Assembly: GCA_016839845.1 (NCBI GenBank)
Contig: JAEOTL010000176.1
Location: forward strand, 1-23,520
Length of the DNA stretch: 23,520 nt
DNA from: Promethearchaeota archaeon
GTDB taxonomy: Archaea > Asgardarchaeota > Lokiarchaeia > Sigynarchaeales > SOKP01
Reading direction: 5' to 3'
A program made the position numbers and the translations under genes. Positions 16,253 through 23,442 of the stretch are shown here, piece after piece. The notes beneath the pieces are model-generated. The model saw only the letters and a program-made list of their open reading frames with translations. It made no database searches and was not told the origin of the DNA. How positions within the stretch are numbered: the first letter of the stretch is position 1; every line of letters begins with the position of its first letter.

Positions 16253-17172
16253 TCCTCCTCGGATTGTTTTTCAGGATTTTTAGAATTACTCAATTTTTTA
16301 TTTAAGTCTTCATGTTTTTTCAAGTCTTCAGCAGTAATCTGTAAATATTCCATAAGCTTCTTTTTGAATATTTTCCTGAGGGGCGTCCCGAAGTAGAAGC
16401 TGTTACCTTTCATTACATTGTATTTTGTCGTTCCTGTCATAGGGAGCCACCACGAATTATCACCTGTCTCAACACCAGGACCGATAATATCAAAACCAGC
16501 TGCAGTAAAGTTACTGCCGATTTTTATTTTAGCAATTGAGATGTTACCGAAGATACCCTCTACCGCGTGTGAGGTCACACCGATATTAGTACCGAGATAA
16601 GAATTTTCTCCAATTTCTATAAATCGATCTCCCGCAACTTGCTCTTCAAGAAATGATCCCTTCCCAATCTTATTAGATCCTGTGAAGTTATACATCCATT
16701 TTAGCAACCATGGAAAGGGTCCTCTAGAAAAGGCGTTCTTAGGGTATTTAATTATGAAACTACGAAAGTGATAATAATTCAAAGTTTTACTCGGAATATT
16801 ACGGGGGATAATGCCTGATTTTGAAGGGGATCTCTTCTCCGCGAAATTCCAGAATCCACGAGTAATCAATGCAACGAAGAGTAAGTGAATAAGATAACTC
16901 ACAATTATAACTACTGGCATCATTAAAGAACTGATGAGTGACTGAGGATTTGTAAAGAGAACGGAAAAATCACGTATCTCTAAGAAATATGGAAGATATA
17001 GAAGCATGATATATAAAGTAAAAAGCACCGCAGGCAACAGGAATGAAACGAAGTAAATTATGAAGAAAACTGGGAGCCAATAGTGTAATTGCAAATCAAT
17101 TTCTTCCTTTACAAGGTTATTTGCGGAAGGTGCTTGGATCTGTTCAATTTCCGATTTTTTTATGTTTTCCAT
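16249..17172 (-). CDS. Set 3, unit A as a separate gene: two-helix anchor plus beta-helix domain
   Basis: 307 residues, equivalent to the N-terminal halves of the AB fusions. Helices at about 32-62 and 78-104, RSPSKSGIIPRN (114-125), LNYYHFRSFIIKYPKNAFS (131-149), and a beta-helix about 165-265 with H202 in TSHAVEGIFGN, IGSNFTAAGF and GPGVETGDNS. The protein ends within what is the charged A-B linker of the fused paralogues, its last residues being SEEE. First gene of the A-B-C operon; a GAAGGA stretch lies about 8-13 bases before the ATG, and an AT-rich GTTAAATAAAC at about 17226-17236 could be the TATA element. The His-x-Val/Ala-Glu/Asp-Gly motif is kept in all three A units, which suggests this domain is the active one. 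Confidence 0.75.
   Translation of the reverse strand: MENIKKSEIEQIQAPSANNLVKEEIDLQLHYWLPVFFIIYFVSFLLPAVLFTLYIMLLYLPYFLEIRDFSVLFTNPQSLISSLMMPVVIIVSYLIHLLFVALITRGFWNFAEKRSPSKSGIIPRNIPSKTLNYYHFRSFIIKYPKNAFSRGPFPWLLKWMYNFTGSNKIGKGSFLEEQVAGDRFIEIGENSYLGTNIGVTSHAVEGIFGNISIAKIKIGSNFTAAGFDIIGPGVETGDNSWWLPMTGTTKYNVMKGNSFYFGTPLRKIFKKKLMEYLQITAEDLKKHEDLNKKLSNSKNPEKQSEEE
16255..16261 (-). promoter_or_regulatory. Strong ribosome-binding site for set 3 unit B
   Basis: On the minus strand GAGGAGG lies five bases before the ATG at 16252 and also encodes the closing Glu residues of unit A. It supports the overlapping ATGA start. Confidence 0.6.
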
Positions 17173-17470
17173 AGTAAAATCCTTCGGAATTTAGAATTAC
17201 CACATTTTTTTTATCTCATCTTTGGGTTTATTTAACAATTTTGAGATTAAAAACCTTAGGATAAGTGAAAAAAGGAAGAAATATTGGTTAATCATGGAGG
17301 AAGTTAGTAATTATAATCCCTATTCTTTAGAATATTATCATATTTTTTCAGATATGACTATAATTTATGAATATTTTTTACAATTTTGACAAAAAAAAAT
17401 AACAAATTTATATATTTTCGATAACAAATTCTTACTTAAGTTTTTATTTTTTTGAAGAGGGGGAATAAAA
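17173..17470. other. 298-base AT-rich divergent promoter region
   Basis: The region separates the minus-strand A-B-C operon from plus-strand small genes. It holds a candidate minus-strand TATA element near 17226-17236 and a plus-strand one, AAATTTATATATTTTC, near 17403-17418. GAGGGGG at about 17457-17463 is a good Shine-Dalgarno match before the ATG at 17471. Nothing else is recognisable apart from a 31-codon frame that I do not accept. Confidence 0.4.
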
Positions 17471-17640
17471 ATGTCTGATCAGGTTCCTAATAAAGATAGA
17501 GACATGCACAAGGAGTAGAGCTTCTGGTATCATTAATATGGGGTTCTAACTTTTTTATCAGTTTATCAACGTTACTAGAATCTGCAATCGTTTTAGAGAA
17601 TGCGTTAATTCTCGGTAAATATATATACTTAATTGTTTAA
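17471..17640 (+). pseudogene. Frameshifted small membrane-protein gene
   Basis: A TATA-like element, a strong GAGGGGG and an ATG are all in place, but the frame MSDQVPNKDRDMHKE stops after 15 codons. One base missing near 17507-17513 would move reading into VELLVSLIWGSNFFI, which carries on through a hydrophobic, alpha-helical sequence to a TAA at 17638-17640. The whole product would be about 57 residues with one membrane-like helix. The good initiation signals argue that the gene was real until recently, or that a base was lost in sequencing. No family is recognised. Confidence 0.4.
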
Positions 17641-17672
17641 TAAGTAAGTGTGATTTAGACTTCGATTCTATA

Positions 17673-17963
17673 TTGTTGATTGAAGAGGGAAAAGATGGAG
17701 GAAAGCGATGGAGGTTAATTCTTCTTACAAATGAACTGAAGGAATGCTCAAATCTAAAAAATTATAAAAAGAATTTGTTGAAATGTACTAAAGATGAGAA
17801 GTTTAAAAAAGCCCTCTCAGATCAAAGAATCGATATTCAATTGATTGATGAAAATCCCGTAGACTTTTTAGCAACTCGCTCAAAAATATTGGATAATGTA
17901 AGGAAAGGGAAAAATGCTAAAGGTATTTTGAAAAAACGGCCATTATATGTAATAAAAACTTGA
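17673..17963 (+). CDS. Hypothetical protein, about 96 residues, no ATG start
   Basis: The frame is mixed polar and non-polar with good coding character: IEEGKDGGKRWRLILLTNEL, a Lys-rich helix, then LSDQRIDIQLIDENPVDFLA and KRPLYVIKT. No domain is recognised. There is no ATG; TTG at 17673 or the next codon (also TTG) is the likely start. The frame is open further upstream (SKCDLDFDSI) without a start codon, so a frameshifted or non-standard start is possible. A TATA-like AAATATATATAC at about 17616-17627 lies some 45-55 bases before the TTG. It sits right after the frameshifted small gene; the two could be parts of one decaying locus. Confidence 0.45.
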   Translation: MLIEEGKDGGKRWRLILLTNELKECSNLKNYKKNLLKCTKDEKFKKALSDQRIDIQLIDENPVDFLATRSKILDNVRKGKNAKGILKKRPLYVIKT

Positions 17964-18083
17964 CTAAATTAATCATTATTAGACCAATTTAATCTTGAAA
18001 ACTCTTGCTTAAGTGGAAAAACATTTCAAAACCAAGTAATTTATCTTAGATATATTAAATTTAGCCAATAACAAGATTGATTA

Positions 18084-18554
18084 TTATGTAGATTTTAGCC
18101 CAATAGGATTATTAACAACTTCTAAGGTATAAATAATTTGATCTTCAGACATCAAAATTTTCCAGTCTTCTTCTTTTCCAAAACCATGGGCCATTAGAAA
18201 AGTTTTTGAATAATTTTTTCTTGCTAATTCAGCCATCTTCCTCATAGCATCATTTTTAAGTTGGTTATCTTCCACTAATCTAAGTGTCCCCTGTATTGAA
18301 ATAAAATAATATTTACTCAAATCAGTTTCGAACTTTTCAATTGAGACACATACATTTGAATTTTTTTCAAGTATTTTCTTTTTTTTACCGTAATCAGTGA
18401 AATGGAAGAACATTTTATCATTTATGCACACATATTGGAATGGTGAAATGTAGGGAAAATTACCATCAATAAAAGCAATTCTGCATATATTAAGAGAATT
18501 AATGGCTATAGTTATTTCTTCCTCACTCATTTGGGCAAGTTTTATTACCGTCAT
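18084..18554 (-). CDS. Pyridoxamine 5'-phosphate oxidase-like FMN-binding split-barrel protein
   Basis: 156 residues, the usual length of the NimA/PNPOx-like group. Pattern: an N-terminal helix (SEEEITIAINSLN), beta strands CRIAFIDGNFPYISPFQYV, KMFFHFTDYGKKKKIL (flavin phosphate-binding region), NVCVSIEKFE, FISIQGTLRLV, then helix and FLMAHGFGKEEDW with the last strand IIYTLEVVNNPIGLKS. Relatives bind FMN, F420 or haem and reduce small molecules such as nitroimidazoles, or have unknown roles. ATG 18554 gives the full fold; a second ATG eight codons on is possible. It lies 29 bases downstream of the UV-endonuclease gene on the same strand, and one copy of a 37-base direct repeat spans the gap. 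Confidence 0.85.
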   Translation of the reverse strand: MTVIKLAQMSEEEITIAINSLNICRIAFIDGNFPYISPFQYVCINDKMFFHFTDYGKKKKILEKNSNVCVSIEKFETDLSKYYFISIQGTLRLVEDNQLKNDAMRKMAELARKNYSKTFLMAHGFGKEEDWKILMSEDQIIYTLEVVNNPIGLKST

Positions 18555-18564
18555 AGTTATGATT

Positions 18565-18601
18565 AATCTAAAATTCTATATAATCATATTTTATTTTGAT
18601 T
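18565..18601. repeat. 37-base direct repeat, copy 1
   Basis: Begins AATCTAAAATTCTATATAAT and ends TTTTATTTTGATT. It is identical over 37 bases to 19614-19650 in the same orientation and covers the last six codons (including stop) of the UV-endonuclease gene plus the adjoining gap. Confidence 0.85.
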
Positions 18602-19486
18602 AAACCTTTTATCTTTCAATATACTTTTTACTGCCAATAAAGCACTCTTCTCCTTATTCTTAATTTCGAGCATTATATCAAAATTATATTTTTCTGTTCT
18701 CCTTATAAACCGTTTAAAATGGTTCATATCGATAGCTTCTGCATGGGTAAATTTACCCTTAGTTGGATTTGCGGTGCTATAGTGGATAATTGGTAAACCA
18801 TCATACTCTTTCCATACATTATTTGTTTTTACAATTGCTTCGAGAATTGATTCTCCTTGGTTATAACAAGAATGGTGAAAGGAATCTAAAATAATAGGGA
18901 TTCCCGTTGATTCATTAATTACAAGTGCGTCACTTAAACAATAACTTTTATCATCATTTTCAATAACATAATGTTTCTTAATATTATCGGTAAGTTCTTT
19001 ATATCTTGTAATAAATCTCCTAATGCTATTCTTCTTATCACCATAAACACCCCCTACATGGGTTACTACTTTTGCGGTTGTATTTAACCCTAATAATCCC
19101 AGTAATTCTGTGTGAAATTCTAATTCTTTTATGCTGTTTTCTACAACTTTTTCATTTTTTGAGTTAAGTACTGTATATTGACCGGGGTGCAACGATATTC
19201 TCATATTCTTTTCTTGTATATATGAACCAATTTCTTTGAATTCTGATTTAAAATAATCTTGCCAATTAAAAGTCATAATTGGATGAGAAGCAAAGGGAAT
19301 TAAATCAGAAGTAATTCTAAAAAATAATATTTTATTATCATGATTAAATTCTAAAATTTTTTTTAAGCAGTCTAAATTATTTTTAATTATTTCTATTAAC
19401 TTATTTTCAGAATAATTTCTTAATCGAAATGTTCTACTGCTTCTGCAATTTAGGCTTAAATTTATACAGGGATACCCAATTTTCAT
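18584..19486 (-). CDS. uvsE: UV damage endonuclease UvdE/UvsE
   Basis: 300 residues, full length for the bacterial/archaeal form. Nicks DNA immediately 5' of UV photoproducts, starting an excision-repair route that does not need UvrABC or XP nucleases. TIM-barrel metal-site motifs are present: N-terminal IGYPCINLSL, FRITSDLIPFASHPI, SLHPGQYTVLN, VTHVGGVYGDK, VIENDDKSY, LDSFHHSC, and IIHYSTANPTKGKFTHAEAI. Start at ATG 19486 fits the family N-terminus MKIGYPC. The gene is bounded by exact 37-base direct repeats, one inside its own 3' end and one about 130 bases upstream, which suggests recombination at this locus. GATAAAATAAAAT at about 19519-19531 (complement) is a TATA candidate. Confidence 0.93.
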   Translation of the reverse strand: MKIGYPCINLSLNCRSSRTFRLRNYSENKLIEIIKNNLDCLKKILEFNHDNKILFFRITSDLIPFASHPIMTFNWQDYFKSEFKEIGSYIQEKNMRISLHPGQYTVLNSKNEKVVENSIKELEFHTELLGLLGLNTTAKVVTHVGGVYGDKKNSIRRFITRYKELTDNIKKHYVIENDDKSYCLSDALVINESTGIPIILDSFHHSCYNQGESILEAIVKTNNVWKEYDGLPIIHYSTANPTKGKFTHAEAIDMNHFKRFIRRTEKYNFDIMLEIKNKEKSALLAVKSILKDKRFNQNKI

Positions 19487-19563
19487 AATAAAAACAGAAT
19501 AGATTATTCAGTTAATTTTATTTTATCCTTACGCATCGAATACAGCTTATTCTTTCAATAAAT

Positions 19564-19591
19564 AGTTAGCTTTTAATCATATGTGCTAACT
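19564..19591. repeat. 7-base inverted repeat upstream of uvsE
   Basis: AGTTAGC and GCTAACT are separated by 14 bases, about 75-105 bases upstream of the uvsE start. This is a weak operator candidate, possibly chance. Confidence 0.35.
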
Positions 19592-19613
19592 TTATCTCTT
19601 TCATAGAAATATA

Positions 19614-19650
19614 AATCTAAAATTCTATATAATCATATTTTATTTTGATT
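19614..19650. repeat. 37-base direct repeat, copy 2
   Basis: Exact copy of 18565-18601 in the same orientation. The flanking bases differ on both sides, so the match ends sharply. The sequence to its right is unrelated to the uvsE coding sequence, so it is not the edge of a longer tandem duplication of the gene. Confidence 0.85.
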
Positions 19651-19971
19651 TAATAATTTTGACCTCTTTTTCTTTTTATATAGTTAGAAAAAATAATAGA
19701 AATAATAAGATAATGCATCGACAAAAAATAACCATTGAATTTTAGATTAAAACCAATAAAGATATATTTACAAGATTGTGTATATTCCATGGATTTACAT
19801 AATTGTCATTTTCCAAATAATAGAGATGTTAATCAATACTTTAATAACAATCTCGCAATAATTTTATATTAGAAGAAACAATTAAATTATAGAAACGGTT
19901 AAGGCACTTAATTTAAAGATTTGAAAATAGAGCCGATAAAATTCCCACATTAATTTTTCCTATAAAAATGG

Positions 19972-22224
19972 ATGATTACCATGACTGATAATTCGTTTTC
20001 GTTAACAGATTTATACCCTAAACATGTAATTAATTCCAAGGGTGAAAAGAAGAAATTTGAAGCTGATAGTGTTGCTCTAGTCTTAAATAAGGAAACAGGG
20101 TTAGATATGCGTATTGCTGAAGAAGTAGCAGAAAATGTCATTAGAACTATAATTGGCTTAGGTCTTAAAGAAATAACTACAAATTACGTTCGTGAATTAG
20201 TTTGCGTTGAGTTAACCCAGCGGGGATTATATAAGTATAGGAACTTATTTGCTCGTGGAATTATTTTAGACAGTATTGGATTTAAATTAGACGAAGAATT
20301 TTTAAATCAGTTCAAAGGAAAACAACCAGATTGGGGTCCTATCGGGTACATAACCTATAAACGCACGTATGCACGTATCATCGAGGATGAGAATCGTAAG
20401 GAAGAATTTTGGGAGACGCTTAGAAGAGTTGTTGAAGGATGTTATTCAATTCAAAAAGAGCACCAAGTAAAACTGAGCCTTCCTTGGAATGATGAGAAAG
20501 CCCAAAAAAGTGCTCAAATAATGTTTCAAAAGATCTGGGATTTTAAATTTTCCCCACCAGGTCGAGGTTTATGGATGATGGGGACAGAATTCATCGCGCG
20601 TCATGGTTCGATGTCTTTGAACAATTGTGGATTCGCATCTACAGAAGACATTAATTTAAAGTATTCTAAAGCGTTTGAATTCGTTATGGACGCACTAATG
20701 TTAGGAGTGGGTGTAGGATTTGATACAAAAGGCGCAGGAAAAATAAAAATCTTAAAACCACAGGAAGGAAATCTTGATTTTGAAGTTGAAGATTCACGAG
20801 AAGGTTGGGTTGAGGGCTTAAAATTTCTTCTTGAAGCCTTTTTTCTCGGTAATAAAGTTCCGACTTTTGATTTTAGCAAGATTCGACCTGCTGGCGAACC
20901 TATTCGCGGTTTCGGTGGTATTGCCTCAGGTCCAGGTCCATTGAAAGAAATGTATGAAGAAATCCAAAAAATCCTTGAAAAAAGAATAGATCAGCTGATT
21001 AAATCTGTAGATATTCTTGACATAATGAACCATATTGGAAAGTGTGTTGTGGCTGGTAATGTTCGACGTAGTGCTGAAATCGCTTTAGGGGATCCGACTG
21101 ACTTAGACTTTGTTACGTCAAAACAAGATGAAGAAGCTTTATATTCTCACAGATGGGCAAGTAACAATTCTATTTTTGCTGTTAAAGGATTAGATTATTC
21201 ATTCATCGCGAAACAAATTGCTGTGAATGGAGAACCTGGTATTTTCTGGCTCGATAATGCTCAGTCATATTCTAGAATGGGAGACCCTCCCGACTATAAA
21301 GACAAAAAAGCTGCTGGAGTGAATCCCTGTGGAGAACAGACATTAGAATCCTTTGAACTCTGCTGTCTTGTCGAAACCTTTCCCTCTCGACATGAAAGCT
21401 ATGAAGAGTTTCAGGAAACATTAAAGTACGCATATCTGTATTCAAAATCTGTAACATTAGTAAATACCCATTGGCAAGAAACTAATGCTGTAATGCTTAA
21501 AAATCGGAGGATGGGTATATCCCAGACAGGAATTATTGAGGCTTTTGTCAAGCATGGGAGACGAAGAATACTCGAGTGGTGCGATAAAGCATATAAATAT
21601 TTACGAGAATTAGATAATGATTATTCTGATTGGCTTTGCATTCCAAAAAGTATCAAAATCACGACTGTTAAGCCTAGTGGTACGGTAAGTTTATTGCCAG
21701 GCGTCCCTCCAGGAATTCACTATCCACATTCAGAATATTACATCAGAAGAATACGACTTTCAAAGAACTCCGATTTAATTGAACCTATAAGAAATGCGGG
21801 ATATAAAATTGAAGATGATTTGTATTCTCCGAATACTGTCTGTGCTGAATTCCCTATCCATGAAAAATATTTCGATCGCTCAAAAAATGAGGTTTCTATT
21901 TGGGAACAAGCAGAAAACGCAGCAGCATACCAAAAGTTATGGTCAGATAACCAAGTATCGATTACGATTACTTTCAGACAAAACGAAGCAGATCAAGTAA
22001 AGCATGTGCTTGAATGCTATGAAGATAAACTAAAGAGTGCGAGTTTCCTCCCAATAAAAGAACACGGATATAAACAAGCCCCCTATGAAGAAATCACCAA
22101 AGAGCAGTATGAGGAAATGATTGCTAAGATCACTCCCATGTCTTTAGATGACACGCAAGACAGAGAAATCGGGGAAAAATTCTGTGATTCTGACAAATGT
22201 GAAGTAACATTTGATCTAAAATAG
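19972..22224 (+). CDS. nrdJ: Class II (adenosylcobalamin-dependent) ribonucleotide reductase
   Basis: 750 residues. Reduces ribonucleotides to deoxyribonucleotides for DNA synthesis using a cobalamin-generated thiyl radical, with no oxygen requirement. An N-terminal ATP-cone-like region (about 18-100) precedes the catalytic barrel. Redox and radical residues are visible: C219 in SLNNCGF, N451-P-C453-G-E455 and C464 in ESFELCC, and the phosphate-binding loop KPSGTVSLLPGVPPGIHYP (567-585). The C-terminal shuttle cysteines C738 and C743 (FCDSDKC) have the same spacing as C731/C736 of the Lactobacillus leichmannii enzyme, and the 11-residue C453-C464 spacing also matches that enzyme (C408/C419), so it belongs to the RTPR-like branch. 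In-frame ATGs at 19972 and 19981 are both possible. It is the only enzyme of deoxynucleotide supply in view; no B12 riboswitch was recognised upstream. Confidence 0.95.
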   Translation: MITMTDNSFSLTDLYPKHVINSKGEKKKFEADSVALVLNKETGLDMRIAEEVAENVIRTIIGLGLKEITTNYVRELVCVELTQRGLYKYRNLFARGIILDSIGFKLDEEFLNQFKGKQPDWGPIGYITYKRTYARIIEDENRKEEFWETLRRVVEGCYSIQKEHQVKLSLPWNDEKAQKSAQIMFQKIWDFKFSPPGRGLWMMGTEFIARHGSMSLNNCGFASTEDINLKYSKAFEFVMDALMLGVGVGFDTKGAGKIKILKPQEGNLDFEVEDSREGWVEGLKFLLEAFFLGNKVPTFDFSKIRPAGEPIRGFGGIASGPGPLKEMYEEIQKILEKRIDQLIKSVDILDIMNHIGKCVVAGNVRRSAEIALGDPTDLDFVTSKQDEEALYSHRWASNNSIFAVKGLDYSFIAKQIAVNGEPGIFWLDNAQSYSRMGDPPDYKDKKAAGVNPCGEQTLESFELCCLVETFPSRHESYEEFQETLKYAYLYSKSVTLVNTHWQETNAVMLKNRRMGISQTGIIEAFVKHGRRRILEWCDKAYKYLRELDNDYSDWLCIPKSIKITTVKPSGTVSLLPGVPPGIHYPHSEYYIRRIRLSKNSDLIEPIRNAGYKIEDDLYSPNTVCAEFPIHEKYFDRSKNEVSIWEQAENAAAYQKLWSDNQVSITITFRQNEADQVKHVLECYEDKLKSASFLPIKEHGYKQAPYEEITKEQYEEMIAKITPMSLDDTQDREIGEKFCDSDKCEVTFDLK

Positions 22225-22409
22225 TCATAATTCGCTCTGATTCCATGAATTTACTGATTATAATTATTATTTCTAATTTGTAAAGTTAATTCACCCGAGA
22301 AAATTCGATCTATTTATTAATGGTTTAAAGTAAAAATTATAAGGAATCTTATTGAAAATTAAGTTAACACATCACTAAATTTAAAATTATTATTTACCAT
22401 GTGATTGAT

Positions 22410-23315
22410 ATGGCAAAAAAAGCTGCAAAAGAAGAATCAACGCCTAAAGAATCAGTTAAAAAGGCGGCGAAGAAACCAAAAGCGCCCGCCAAAAAAGAAA
22501 CCGCTCCCGTTCAGCCTACAAAAGTTAAAAGAATGGTTTTTAAGAAGATGAAAGTCAACTTTTGGCGCACACGATTACATGATGAGGAATTAGGAATCCA
22601 CCAACAACTCAAATATCAGGCAAAAACCCGTTATTTTTCTAAGAACTTCGATATTGAAGGTGTCGTTGAGATAGATGATAAGAAGAAATATATCATTGGC
22701 TTTAGCAAGGATGATTGGGAAGAAAATCCTGATGAAAAAAAGAGACTTGTCTGTAGGATTTTTACAATTATGGAGGAATCTATGGATGGTTCACCTAAGG
22801 GTGGAAATTTCAAAGGTGGGATGGAATTAAGTGGAACTCATTCATTGATTCAAAGCTTTGAGATTAAACACCATGCACCTGTATTCTTTATGCAGATTCC
22901 TAAAACACTTAATCTTGTAAGGGTAGTACGGAGTTGGAGATTGGCAGGAACCAGATGGATATGGCCATTGATTCCAGAACAAAAAGACGATAAACTCCAG
23001 ATGGTACTCGCTAAAGGAGTAGTAGGACCTGGGAGAAATTATAATATCTTCCTCGGAGATCAAAAAATTGCTCGAGTGGACGGTCAACGTGTTCAGAAAA
23101 ACTTTGAAATTGAAATATATGATGAGGTTTATGCAAAGGATAAAACATTTGTAGTCTATATGATTCTATTTGGCTGTATATGTAATTTTATGCATGACGC
23201 CGAAAAGCTAATTAAAAGATTGTATAAAAAGATGAAAAACACGGGTACTTCAGACTTTAAACCTCCAAAACAAGAGCTTGACTTATTTAGAAATCCTAGG
23301 ATGATGAGACGTTAA
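22410..23315 (+). CDS. Protein with Lys/Ala/Pro-rich N-terminal tail and possible tubby/LURP-like domain
   Basis: 301 residues from ATG 22410 (a GTG nine bases earlier is also in frame). Residues 1-40 are a disordered, strongly basic tail, MAKKAAKEE then KKAAKKPKAPAKKETAP, like histone H1 tails or tails that bind acidic surfaces. Residues 45-270 are mostly beta strands. The second half, VVRSWRLAGTRWIWPL, then QMVLAKGVVGPGRNYNIFLG, QKIARVDGQ, FEIEIYDEV and a closing hydrophobic helix VYMILFGCICNFMHDAEKLI, recalls the tubby/LURP-one/scramblase barrel with its buried C-terminal helix. That fold assignment is inference. Residues 120-140 (SMDGSPKGGNFKGGM) are a glycine-rich loop. The gene is transcribed alone; T-rich sequence follows its stop. 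Confidence 0.55.
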   Translation: MAKKAAKEESTPKESVKKAAKKPKAPAKKETAPVQPTKVKRMVFKKMKVNFWRTRLHDEELGIHQQLKYQAKTRYFSKNFDIEGVVEIDDKKKYIIGFSKDDWEENPDEKKRLVCRIFTIMEESMDGSPKGGNFKGGMELSGTHSLIQSFEIKHHAPVFFMQIPKTLNLVRVVRSWRLAGTRWIWPLIPEQKDDKLQMVLAKGVVGPGRNYNIFLGDQKIARVDGQRVQKNFEIEIYDEVYAKDKTFVVYMILFGCICNFMHDAEKLIKRLYKKMKNTGTSDFKPPKQELDLFRNPRMMRR

Positions 23316-23442
23316 CCAAAACCTTAAAAATATACTATATCCATTATTATTTTTTCTTTTTATTTGAAAATTGAAGCATTAAGTCTTACAATGTGAATGT
23401 GATCTAAAAAAATAAGAAATAAAAAAAAAGTAAGTATTTTGC

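Larger units (their letters stand above)
19487..19971. other. 485-base intergenic region between divergent uvsE and the ribonucleotide reductase gene
   Basis: Very AT-rich. It holds an inverted repeat AGTTAGC/GCTAACT (19564-19570 and 19585-19591, 14-base loop), the second copy of the 37-base direct repeat, and AT-rich promoter-like elements for both genes, such as GATAAAAT at about 19935-19942. A 27-codon ATG frame at 19789-19872 has a TATA-like GATATATTTAC about 25 bases ahead but no other support. Confidence 0.5.

Noticed and set aside
17294..17389. 31-codon frame beginning MEEVSNYNPYSLEYYHIFSD
   Set aside because: It lacks a convincing promoter or ribosome site, its composition follows the AT-rich background, and no homologue is recognisable.
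19789..19872. 27-codon frame MDLHNCHFPNNRDVN... with a TATA-like box about 25 bases upstream
   Set aside because: It is Asn-rich, has no domain or hydrophobic pattern, and could easily be chance in AT-rich intergenic DNA.
19487..19971. Cobalamin riboswitch before the B12-dependent reductase
   Set aside because: No conserved B12-box-like sequence was found, and the region is almost uniformly AT-rich.
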